Shown here: piece by piece, positions 41,601 through 49,319 of the stretch
How positions within the stretch are numbered: position 1 is the stretch's first letter
Layout of the letters: each line of letters opens with the position of its first letter
DNA from: Peptococcaceae bacterium UBA7702
Lineage (GTDB): Bacteria > Bacillota > Dehalobacteriia > UBA7702
Reading direction: 5' to 3'
NCBI GenBank assembly: GCA_002482535.1
Contig: DLGE01000006.1
Span: 1 to 64,000 of the forward strand
DNA length: 64,000 nucleotides
Position numbers and translations under genes: made by a program
The notes under the pieces: generated by a model
The model's input: only the letters and a program-made list of their open reading frames with translations
Told to the model about the DNA's origin: nothing
Database searches by the model: none

Positions 41601-42170
41601 ATGCGCCAAAAAAGAATCACCAAAGATCAACTGCAAAGCATATACCGGGATCATCTGTCCAGAGATTTTATCACGGCGGAGTTGAAATCCAGATCCTTTT
41701 TTGAGGATGATTTTGACCGCGGCGTTTATTTCGGTGATCTCTTCTACGATCAAGATCGGTTGATTGCTTATACTTTCTACGGCAAAAGACCCGGCGGAAA
41801 CTATCTGCTCTTAGACTATCTGGCGGTATTACCCGAGGAACGCAGCAAAGGCTACGGCGCGGAGATCCTTGCCGCGTTAAAAAAAGAAGCCGCCGCTTAC
41901 GACGGCGTGATCGTCGAAGCAGAGGCCATCGACGCGGCAAAGGATGAGCAAGAACAAACCATCCGCCGGCGCAGAATCGCCTTCTACCGGCAGAACGGTC
42001 TTAAGGAATTGAAGCTCCGTGCCGAGGTCAACGGCGTTACCTTCACTCTTTTATTGCTAACGGACAAGGAAAAACCAGCGGAGGAAAAAATCATTAAAGA
42101 GGAACTCGCCGCCATTTATCACACGCTCTACGAACATACAGAATTTAAAAACGCCTGGCGCCTCTTTTAG
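41601..42170 (+). CDS. GNAT-family acetyltransferase
   Basis: 189 aa. The central LLLDYLAVLPEERSKGYGAEILAALKKEA is the acetyl-CoA motif A of GNAT proteins (RSKGYG pyrophosphate loop). VEAEAIDAA and the IAFYRQNGLKEL end segment complete the fold. Residues 120-189 add a charged tail. Substrate unknown. Follows the PocR-AraC gene at 38 bases and is closed by a strong terminator, so it ends the ilvE-side unit. Confidence 0.82.
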   Translation: MRQKRITKDQLQSIYRDHLSRDFITAELKSRSFFEDDFDRGVYFGDLFYDQDRLIAYTFYGKRPGGNYLLLDYLAVLPEERSKGYGAEILAALKKEAAAYDGVIVEAEAIDAAKDEQEQTIRRRRIAFYRQNGLKELKLRAEVNGVTFTLLLLTDKEKPAEEKIIKEELAAIYHTLYEHTEFKNAWRLF

Positions 42171-42193
42171 AGGCAAATAAAATAAACAAAAAA

Positions 42194-42235
42194 GAGCCTG
42201 TTTCTGATTTTTGTCAGAAACAGGCTTTTCTTTAT
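42194..42235 (+). terminator. Terminator of the acetyltransferase gene
   Basis: GCCTGTTTCTGA/TCAGAAACAGGC stem with a 6-base loop and TTTTCTTT after it; A run before it. Confidence 0.9.
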
Positions 42236-42295
42236 TTAACAGGTAACAGGGGTTTCTGATAAACCCCCTCCTATACGCATACCGCTGCCGTCCGC

Positions 42296-42778
42296 TTATT
42301 CCGTTACGGCATATATCGTCGCCGAGGTATTGGCAAAGAGCCGTGACTGGACGCTGACGGAAGCGCCGGAAAATAGCTGCCGGTTGCCCTCGGCATAGAA
42401 ACCGCTGCTGTTAACGGTTCCTTCCGTGGCTAAGGTCAAATAAATCGTGTAACGGTTTTCATAAGTAAGGTACTCCCCTTCTTTGTCACCGCTAAAAATC
42501 GCCTGAAACGGCTGGGTTTCAATTTTCGTGATGGTGCCAAGTTTGCCGCCGTTGAGTTCATAAACAACTTCTCCCGTATGAAGAGCGTCAAGATAGAAAG
42601 CTTTTACGCCGTCGATTCGCACCACGGTGGTGAAGGTATCGTTTTTTTTCACAGAAATCCCATCATCACCAAAAAATTTATACGCGGTACCGGCAATCAC
42701 CACAAGGAAAACGAGAATGATCAAACAATCGATCACGCTGATTTTACCGAACAATTTTCCTTTTTCATCAATCATCAT
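42296..42778 (-). CDS. DUF4330-family membrane-anchored protein (copy 1)
   Basis: 160 aa. A short basic start, KLFGKISVIDCLIILVFLVVIAGTAYKFFG as the single membrane anchor, then a beta-rich outside domain with VVRIDGVKAFYLDAL and VTKIETQPF-type strands, matching DUF4330. No enzymatic motif. The start at 42778 has GGAGG 9 bases upstream and overlaps the preceding gene by 11 bases. Last gene of a Wzy-GT4-DUF4330-DUF4330 operon, so probably helps polysaccharide assembly or export. Confidence 0.8.
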   Translation of the reverse strand: MMIDEKGKLFGKISVIDCLIILVFLVVIAGTAYKFFGDDGISVKKNDTFTTVVRIDGVKAFYLDALHTGEVVYELNGGKLGTITKIETQPFQAIFSGDKEGEYLTYENRYTIYLTLATEGTVNSSGFYAEGNRQLFSGASVSVQSRLFANTSATIYAVTE

Positions 42779-43262
42779 AACCCGGTTCCTCCAATTCCAC
42801 ACAGTAGGACGACCCGCCCACCGTAGACGTTCTGGCATTGACTTCGGAGCCGACCATTACTTTAACGCCATTCACCGTGGTTGCCGCCTCGCTGATATCC
42901 GCATTGGCTTTCACTGTGATGCGCGCATTGTATTTCCCTTCCACCGCCGCGGAGTCCACCGTGCCCTTATCATCCTGATAACGGTCGGCATAGTAAGGAA
43001 TGACCTCCGCCGCGGTGACCTCACCGATAAAGGCGTCGGATTCCGTATAGTATAATTTGTCGCCGATGATGATTCGGTCAACAAAATCTGCACTGACATC
43101 CTTCATTTCCAGAACGTAGGTGATTTCCTGTTCTCCCGTGGACGCCGCGCTGTTGCCGACATGATTGTGGGTAAAATAATATGCCGCCGCCGCAATGATA
43201 CCGATCACCACAAGCAGGACGACGATATCAAGGAATCCGGGTCTTCTTCTTTTATTTTGCAT
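42768..43262 (-). CDS. DUF4330-family membrane-anchored protein (copy 2)
   Basis: 164 aa. Basic Arg-rich N-terminus RRRPG, one membrane helix (DIVVLLVVIGIIAAAAYYF), then a beta-rich outer domain with EMKDVSADFVDRIIIGDKLYY and ARITVKANADIS that parallels the neighbouring DUF4330 protein. The two look like diverged tandem duplicates. GGAGGG lies before the ATG at 43262, which overlaps the GT4 gene by 11 bases; the tight overlaps suggest coupled translation of the pair with the glycosyltransferase. Confidence 0.78.
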   Translation of the reverse strand: MQNKRRRPGFLDIVVLLVVIGIIAAAAYYFTHNHVGNSAASTGEQEITYVLEMKDVSADFVDRIIIGDKLYYTESDAFIGEVTAAEVIPYYADRYQDDKGTVDSAAVEGKYNARITVKANADISEAATTVNGVKVMVGSEVNARTSTVGGSSYCVELEEPGYDD

Positions 43263-44382
43263 AAAGCCCACCCTCCAAAACTTTTTCATAAACCGCTTCC
43301 ACATTGCGGGCATAAATTTCACCGGTAAAACGGCGTGAATAGATTTCTTTTGCCCCTTTGCCGAGACGTTCTCTGAGGGCAGAATCTTCCATCAGAAGAC
43401 GCATCTTGGCGGCAAGATCCTCGGCGTTGCGGCTTTCAAAGAGCAGACCGTCTGCGCCGTCGTCAATGGCATAGGGATTGCCGCCATAGTCACTGGCAAT
43501 CACAGGAACGCCCATACTGAATCCTTCCAAAAGGGCGATGCTACAGGCCTCAGTGCCGTAGGAAGCGTTCATCTGCACATCGGCAACACTCAAAATCAGC
43601 GGCACTTCTTTGGTAAAGCCCAGGAAAATGATGTAATCCGCCAAACCTCTTGCTTTCACCTGCTCCTTTACTTCCGCCTCAAAACTGCCGGTACCGGCGA
43701 TGATCAGCTTGAATTTGCGTCCTTCGGCGGCCAAGGCTGCCGCTGCCTCAATGAGGAGCAAGTGACCTTTGTACGGTTCGATTCGGGCCAAAATCGCCAT
43801 CACGAAGTCATCCTCGGCGATCCGCCATTGCTTTTGAAAGACGGCCACCTCGCTGTCACTGCAACGCGTCACAGGGTCAACACCGTTATCCAAGGGAATG
43901 ATCAGGCTTGGGGATATGCCGCCGTCGGTGAGATTCTTTTTGGCCGCTTCGGTCACGGCGATGATGGCGTCGGCATAATGCTCGTTGATTTTCTTGTTGA
44001 TCAGGCGGCCAAGACCTTTTTTCAATTTCGGATTCACTTCAAAAACGCTGTGGCGTGTATAAACCACCGGCTTCCCGCAGCGTTTCGCGGCGACGCGGCC
44101 GCTGAAAGCGCCGTGGGTATGGACAAGGTCGGGATCAACGGTTTTCACCAGTTTTTTCAATGTCTTCATATCGCCAAAGGAAAACGAACGGTCGGCAATG
44201 GCCTCCACTTCGTATACCTTCATGCCGAATGCCTCGAGTTCCGGAATCAGGGCGCTGCCGGCGGGAACCGCGGTTTCCATCAGGAAGCGCTCCTTATCAT
44301 AATACTTTGCCATATTGATCAAACATTTGCCGGCGCCGCCGATATTCTGATCACTGATGATATTGAGGATTCTTTTCACCAC
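43252..44382 (-). CDS. Family 4 glycosyltransferase
   Basis: 376 aa GT-B fold. The N-terminal domain begins ILNIISDQNIGGAGKCL; the C-terminal domain has AILARIEPYKGHLLLIEA, and a donor-binding E-x7-E type segment, SIALLEGFSMGVPVIASDYGGNP. Retaining transfer from a nucleotide sugar to a lipid-linked or outer glycan. The start is placed at GTG 44382, 8 bases after AAGGAG; an in-frame GTG at 44391 would include that site. Overlaps the next gene and follows the Wzy-like gene by 5 bases. Confidence 0.9.
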   Translation of the reverse strand: MVKRILNIISDQNIGGAGKCLINMAKYYDKERFLMETAVPAGSALIPELEAFGMKVYEVEAIADRSFSFGDMKTLKKLVKTVDPDLVHTHGAFSGRVAAKRCGKPVVYTRHSVFEVNPKLKKGLGRLINKKINEHYADAIIAVTEAAKKNLTDGGISPSLIIPLDNGVDPVTRCSDSEVAVFQKQWRIAEDDFVMAILARIEPYKGHLLLIEAAAALAAEGRKFKLIIAGTGSFEAEVKEQVKARGLADYIIFLGFTKEVPLILSVADVQMNASYGTEACSIALLEGFSMGVPVIASDYGGNPYAIDDGADGLLFESRNAEDLAAKMRLLMEDSALRERLGKGAKEIYSRRFTGEIYARNVEAVYEKVLEGGLYAK

Positions 44383-44387
44383 GGTTT

Positions 44388-46205
44388 TCACTCCTTATCA
44401 AAAACAGCCTTCCCCTCTTTGAGCACAAGGCGGCTTACGGCGCTCACCAATCCGAGAACCAGGAAAAAGATCAAAAAGACACGGTAATTATACCACACGT
44501 TATCAAACATACCTTCGAAGAGATAACCGCCGACGGCGGCCATCATGGTCAGCAGGAACCAGGAGGTTTTCGTTCCCTTCACTTTGCGGTGGGCCATATA
44601 GCCGACGGCGAAGAAGGCCAGCAGAAAGGAAAGGAGCAGGATCAGACCGCCGATACCCATTTCCGACGTTACCTGCAAATAGAGGTTATGGGCGTGGGGC
44701 GCAAAAACCTGACTGAGTTGATAGCGGGAATAAATCAGCGAAAAGGCATCTTGTCCCAAACCAATACCAAGGAACCAATAAACTTCGAGCATATTCAGGG
44801 TACCGAGCCATATATTCATCCGGTAAGAGGTGGAATGATCGGAAAAATTGACGATGGAGGCAAAGCGGTCCAAAATGCTGTCCGGTAATAAAAAGGGCAT
44901 GGCCGCCAGGATAAACGGCACAAAAATTAGCAGCTGCCGGGCACCCCAACAAATCACAAGGAAAAAGATAATAATCAGGGCCAAATAACAGCCGCGGGAA
45001 TAGGTCAGGGCCAAATTCACCAAAAGCAACAGTGCCGTACCGCCGTAAAACAGCTTCATCAGCGGTTTTTTCGCGATATAAGTCATCACCCCCGCCATGG
45101 GCAACATCAGCAGTAAATACTCCCCGTAAACATTGGGATTTTCAAAGGTGGAATAGACCCGCAGTTGAAGCGTGGTAAAAAGTTCCGTATCGGTCCAGGT
45201 GGTATTGACGTCACCGCTTAAATATTGATAGAGACCGACGAGGCCGCAGAAAAAGGCGGCGGCGCAGCAGAGAAAAACCATGGCTCGAAGGGTTTGCTTT
45301 TTGTCCGTCAGCCAAAGCATCAAAAAATAGCCCAGAATGAAACAACTTTCTAAAAGGGCGATTTGCGTTGATTTCAACGGCGTAAAACTGGTGACGCCGT
45401 AAAAAAGCAGGCATAAGGCGAAGGCCGCCAGGAGCGCCCCGGTGTTATCAAGATGAAACTCCCGCCCGGCGCCGAGCATTTGACCGATGAGATAACAAAG
45501 AAAAGTGATGATCATGAGACCGGCCAAGATCATGGTCGGTAAAAAGGGCGCGGCAAAAAGGATCAGCAAAATTCCTGTTGCCGGAAAATACAGCAGGATC
45601 AGGCCGCCGAGAAACGCGGCCACGAGGAGAGCGCCGACTTGAAAACCGAAGAAAACCCCGATCATGCTGGCGATCATGGCAAAGAGAAAGGGTACCCAAT
45701 AGAGACCGCGTCCGGTGGCGGCAGCGTCCTCTTTGACGTCACAAAACAGCCCGATCAGCCTGGAATGGCTCAGTAACGCCTGGAGGGAACAGGGCGCCGC
45801 CAATAAAAGGAGGCCCAATAGCGCCAAGACTAATAAAGCGTAAAGACCGCCGCCGATGTAGGCCAAAGTGGCCAGTCCCAGGCAGAAGCTACCCAAATAG
45901 GCTGCGGGCAAATGAGGCCAATCGCCGAAAACCGCGCCGGTATATGCCGCCAAAAGAGAGTGTTCTTTTAGGCTTGCCCCTTTGACGCCAATGGCGGAAA
46001 AAAGGGACCATACCTTATGAATTCCCTGTCCGAAAAGGCTTTTTTCTCCGCAGTCATAGCTCTTTTCATTGCCCAGGGCAGAAAAAAACAGGCTATGCGC
46101 CACCATGCGGTCAAAACCGCGGCCCACAGCACCGAAAAAACGGCCGGTCACACTATACCTGCCGTAATATAATAATTTTTGATACGCAGTTTCCGGGAAA
46201 TTCAT
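44388..46205 (-). CDS. O-antigen ligase/polymerase-like membrane protein
   Basis: 605 aa, more than ten hydrophobic segments, with the Wzy/WaaL-type outer loop and motif YSTFENPNVYGEYLLLMLP followed by YSRGCYLAL, and APHAHNLYLQVTSEMGIGGL near the end. Such proteins polymerise or ligate glycan chains. First gene of the operon with GT4 and two DUF4330 genes. AAAGGAAAGG precedes the ATG. Likely product: a capsule, teichoic-acid-like or secondary wall polymer, not identifiable here. The operon ends downstream at 42296. Confidence 0.85.
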   Translation of the reverse strand: MNFPETAYQKLLYYGRYSVTGRFFGAVGRGFDRMVAHSLFFSALGNEKSYDCGEKSLFGQGIHKVWSLFSAIGVKGASLKEHSLLAAYTGAVFGDWPHLPAAYLGSFCLGLATLAYIGGGLYALLVLALLGLLLLAAPCSLQALLSHSRLIGLFCDVKEDAAATGRGLYWVPFLFAMIASMIGVFFGFQVGALLVAAFLGGLILLYFPATGILLILFAAPFLPTMILAGLMIITFLCYLIGQMLGAGREFHLDNTGALLAAFALCLLFYGVTSFTPLKSTQIALLESCFILGYFLMLWLTDKKQTLRAMVFLCCAAAFFCGLVGLYQYLSGDVNTTWTDTELFTTLQLRVYSTFENPNVYGEYLLLMLPMAGVMTYIAKKPLMKLFYGGTALLLLVNLALTYSRGCYLALIIIFFLVICWGARQLLIFVPFILAAMPFLLPDSILDRFASIVNFSDHSTSYRMNIWLGTLNMLEVYWFLGIGLGQDAFSLIYSRYQLSQVFAPHAHNLYLQVTSEMGIGGLILLLSFLLAFFAVGYMAHRKVKGTKTSWFLLTMMAAVGGYLFEGMFDNVWYNYRVFLIFFLVLGLVSAVSRLVLKEGKAVFDKE

Positions 46206-46292
46206 GCCTTTCCTTTCTCACACAAGCTCTCTTTATTCTTTCTCATTCTTGTCTTATTATAATCAAAAAAGGCGCTTTTGGCAATATGAAAA

Positions 46293-46332
46293 AGAAAAAC
46301 TCCCGCAAAAGGATATTTGAGGGAGTTTTTTT
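46293..46332 (-). terminator. Terminator of the Ldh-family gene
   Basis: AAAAAACTCCC / GGGAGTTTTT stem on the minus strand with a 16-base loop. Confidence 0.75.
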
Positions 46333-46342
46333 ACCGCAAAGA

Positions 46343-47449
46343 TCAAGAAAACCCGAAATCATACTGAGACAGGCCGTATTCTTTTTGCAGAGACAAAAGT
46401 TCTTTTTGCACGGCCTCATTGACGAGAACGCCCTTATCTTTTGTCTCCATATCATGGAGGTGTTCTTTTTCCCCGGCGGTATAAATCCTTTCTTCTCCTG
46501 GCACTGTTTTGGAATGGCGCAGTTGGCGCAGGATATCACCGGCGGTCTTTTTAAAGACGTCGGCGCCTTCAAAAGCGTTGGTATCAATGGCGACGAAAAA
46601 GTGGCCAAGGTGATAGGGTACTTTTTCTCCCTTGGCGCCGATGCCGGAGAGCATCTTCATGAAATTTCCGGCTTGGAGGGCCGCGGAGAGAATTTCGATC
46701 ACCACGGCATAACTGTAGCCCTTGTAACCGGCGAATTCTTCGCCGATTCCCCCCAGGGGCGCAAAGGCGGCGTTGCCTTTGATCAGTGCGTCCAAAATGG
46801 CGGCGGAATCCGTCATCGTCTTGCCGTCGCAGGTGATGACGAGTCCCGGCGGCGTTTCTTTATGCAAGCGTTCCCATTTTTCGATCTTACCCCGCTGGGA
46901 AATGGAAGTGGCGCAGTCGATGACAAAGGGAAATGCTTCGTCGGTGGGCAGCCCAAAGGTCATGGGATTGGTACCCAGCATATTTTCAATGCCAAAGGTC
47001 GGCGCGATAGAGGGACGGGCATTGGTGCCGGTAAAACCGACGCAATCGGCTTTCGTCGCCATGGTGGCGTAATACCCGGCAATACCGTAATGGGTAGAAT
47101 TCCTCACGGCGCTCATCCCCATGCCGTACTTTTTCGCCTTGGTAATGGCCATATCCATGGCTTTATAAGCAATCACCTGCCCCATGCCGTCATGACCGTC
47201 AATCACGGCAGTGGTGGGCGTTTCCTTCACGACCTCAAACTCGGTGACGGGCTTTTGGATCCCAGCTTTGATCCGATCAATATAAATCGGTTTAAAACGG
47301 TTGATCCCGTGGGAATCGATTCCCCGGCGATCCGCTTCCAGTAAAACATCGGTACAGATTTTCGCGTCCTCTGCGGGAACACCGCAGCCGACGAAAACAT
47401 CGGTCACGAAATGTTCCATGGTATTCCAGTCCACATATTTTTCAGCCAT
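46343..47449 (-). CDS. Ldh2/malate dehydrogenase-type NAD(P) oxidoreductase
   Basis: 368 aa of the YlbC/MDH2 (LDH2) family, a fold unrelated to ordinary LDH. Features: DRRGIDSHGI with the catalytic His, AVRNSTHYGIAGYYA, GTNARPSIAPT, NPMTFGLP and GFSGGG-like GYSYAVVIEIL. Members reduce or oxidise 2-oxo/2-hydroxy acids such as ureidoglycolate, malate, sulfolactate or dehydrogluconate; the substrate cannot be told. GAGGTG precedes the ATG. Single gene, divergent from a binding lipoprotein. Confidence 0.88.
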   Translation of the reverse strand: MAEKYVDWNTMEHFVTDVFVGCGVPAEDAKICTDVLLEADRRGIDSHGINRFKPIYIDRIKAGIQKPVTEFEVVKETPTTAVIDGHDGMGQVIAYKAMDMAITKAKKYGMGMSAVRNSTHYGIAGYYATMATKADCVGFTGTNARPSIAPTFGIENMLGTNPMTFGLPTDEAFPFVIDCATSISQRGKIEKWERLHKETPPGLVITCDGKTMTDSAAILDALIKGNAAFAPLGGIGEEFAGYKGYSYAVVIEILSAALQAGNFMKMLSGIGAKGEKVPYHLGHFFVAIDTNAFEGADVFKKTAGDILRQLRHSKTVPGEERIYTAGEKEHLHDMETKDKGVLVNEAVQKELLSLQKEYGLSQYDFGFS

Positions 47450-47530
47450 TGTTTACACCTCGTTTCGTTATAAGCGATATTATTATATCATTGCTGGGAA
47501 AAAAAATCCATAGATTAGAAGCCCCTTTGT

Positions 47531-47558
47531 TTTACTTTTTCACGATTTATGCTATAAT
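47531..47558 (+). promoter_or_regulatory. Promoter of the binding-lipoprotein gene
   Basis: TTTACT, 16 bases, TATAAT, 31 bases before the start. Confidence 0.5.
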
Positions 47559-47589
47559 AAGCAACGGAAAAGAAATCATGGAGTTCATT

Positions 47590-48528
47590 ATGATAAAATC
47601 ACCTTTTTTACGGTGGGTATTCTTGCTTTTTCTAACCGTAACCGTCGTGTTTACGGTCACGGCTTGCGACGGTGAAAGCACCGAGGAGGATACCGCGTTC
47701 ACCGCCACCGGCGGCATCCACATTGCCACGAAAAACACGCCGGAACAGAATATCCTGGCCAACCTGGCCAAGCTGTTGATCTCGGAGAAGATGGGAGTCG
47801 ACGCGGAAATTGTCTATTACGACGACTCCACTTCCGCAACGCTGCTGCAAAAACTTGACCATCAAGAAATTCAACTTTTCTTCGATTACTCCGGTTCCCT
47901 TGCCGTTAACGCCCTGGCCATCGATACCGATAAGGTCAATACCGCCACTTTATTGATGGACGTGCAAAATACCGTCAAGAAGCAATACGAGATCAGCGTT
48001 TCCGAAAAAATCGGTTATAACAGCACCACATCGCTGTATATGATGTCTGACCGCAATGAAGAGCTGGAGTCTCCCTCCAATATCAGCGCCATTGCCGATC
48101 GTTCCGATCAACTGACCATTGGCATGGAGGAAGATTTCTATTCCCGCATCGATTGTTACGAAGCGCTTTGCACCGCTTACGGTTTAAACTTCAGCAAAGC
48201 CACGGTTTACCAAGAGGAAGACGGCTTTATGGCCTTGGCCAACCATGACATCGATATTTTCATCGCCGATTCCGTTAGCCCCTATTACAGTCTTTTCGAC
48301 ATGGTACAAATAAAGGATGACCAGTATTTCTTCCTGCCCCAGGACACCTGCTATCTCGTTTCCGATCAGACACTGAAGAATTACCCGGCCCTGGGGAGCA
48401 CCCTATCGCTGATGGAGGGACTGATCTCCACCAGCCGCATGTCACTGATGATCCGGCGCATTGACTGGGAAGGCAATGACATTGCGGATTACCTCTATAC
48501 ATATTTGCGGGCCAACAACATCATATGA
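47590..48528 (+). CDS. Orphan betaine/QAT-type substrate-binding lipoprotein
   Basis: 312 aa. Signal peptide (LRWVFLLFLTVTVVFTV) and lipobox VTAC. The mature part begins IHIATKNTPEQNILANLAKLLI, as in OpuAC/ProX-type binding proteins of quaternary-amine ABC transporters, with QLFFDYSGSLAVNALA and the conserved ISAIADRSDQLTIGMEEDFYSRID region. The start at 47590 has GGAG 6 bases upstream; earlier in-frame codons lack a site. No permease or ATPase gene is beside it. It could be an accessory binder or sensor; the exact ligand is unknown. Confidence 0.8.
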   Translation: MIKSPFLRWVFLLFLTVTVVFTVTACDGESTEEDTAFTATGGIHIATKNTPEQNILANLAKLLISEKMGVDAEIVYYDDSTSATLLQKLDHQEIQLFFDYSGSLAVNALAIDTDKVNTATLLMDVQNTVKKQYEISVSEKIGYNSTTSLYMMSDRNEELESPSNISAIADRSDQLTIGMEEDFYSRIDCYEALCTAYGLNFSKATVYQEEDGFMALANHDIDIFIADSVSPYYSLFDMVQIKDDQYFFLPQDTCYLVSDQTLKNYPALGSTLSLMEGLISTSRMSLMIRRIDWEGNDIADYLYTYLRANNII

Positions 48529-48602
48529 ACCACCGGAACCCTTTGTCAAAAGAAGCCCCTGAATTTGGGCGATCAAATAAAAAAACAGAAGTGAGGCCAA
48601 AT

Positions 48603-49151
48603 ATGAAAATAATGATTGCTTCGGATCTTCACGGATCTTTAAAATACGCGCGGATGATGAGAGATCTGTATGAAAAAGAACAGGCAAAACGGTTGATCCT
48701 TTTGGGTGATCTGCTGTATCACGGTCCCCGCAACGATTTGCCGGCGGAATACGCCCCCAAAGGCGTCATCGCGCTGCTCAACGAAATGAAGGAGGAGCTG
48801 CTCTGCGTCCGCGGCAATTGTGAGGCCGAAGTGGATCAAATGGTTTTGGAATTCCCCGTGATGGCGGAATATATGATCTTTTTTACGGGAAACCGGATGA
48901 TTTTCGCCACCCACGGTCACACCTGGAACACGAAGAACCCGCCGCCACTGAAAGCAGGAGACATTCTGCTCCATGGCCATACCCATATTCCCGTCATCGA
49001 AGATACCGGCAAATACCATTATCTGAACCCCGGTTCCCTCTCGATTCCCAAAAACAATACGCCCCATTCCTACATGATCCTGGAAGACGGCGTTTTTACC
49101 ATCAAGGACCTGGAGCAAAAGGAATATTTGGCCATCGATTTAAGCAAATAA
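48603..49151 (+). CDS. YfcE-like metallophosphodiesterase
   Basis: 182 aa. The five metallophosphoesterase blocks are visible: SDLHG, LLGDLLYHG, RGNCE, HGH in FATHGHTW and LLHGHTHIP. The C-terminus has YLNPGSLSIPKN as in YfcE/MJ0936 enzymes, which cleave phosphodiesters in vitro. True substrate unknown. The start at 48603 follows GTGAGG. 74 bases after the binding protein, possibly co-transcribed. Confidence 0.92.
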   Translation: MKIMIASDLHGSLKYARMMRDLYEKEQAKRLILLGDLLYHGPRNDLPAEYAPKGVIALLNEMKEELLCVRGNCEAEVDQMVLEFPVMAEYMIFFTGNRMIFATHGHTWNTKNPPPLKAGDILLHGHTHIPVIEDTGKYHYLNPGSLSIPKNNTPHSYMILEDGVFTIKDLEQKEYLAIDLSK

Positions 49152-49172
49152 CACAAAAGATAAAACAAGAAA

Positions 49173-49219
49173 GCCGTCAACCGATTTTCAAAAACAAAAA
49201 TCGGTTGACGGCCCTTTTT
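49173..49219 (+). terminator. Terminator after the YfcE-like gene
   Basis: GCCGTCAACCGATTTT / AAAATCGGTTGACGGC, 16-bp stem followed by CCTTTTT. Confidence 0.92.
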
Positions 49220-49319
49220 GCGCACGGAGAGGGGGAACCCAAAGGATTCCCCCTCTCCATCTGATATCAACATTAGCAATGAGTCACCGATACCATTACA
49301 AAATCGTTACAATATTGCT

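Noticed and set aside
46286..47344. A 352-codon open frame on the plus strand opposite the Ldh2-family gene
   Set aside because: Complete overlap with a clear family member on the minus strand, starting in the terminator hairpin; no domain.
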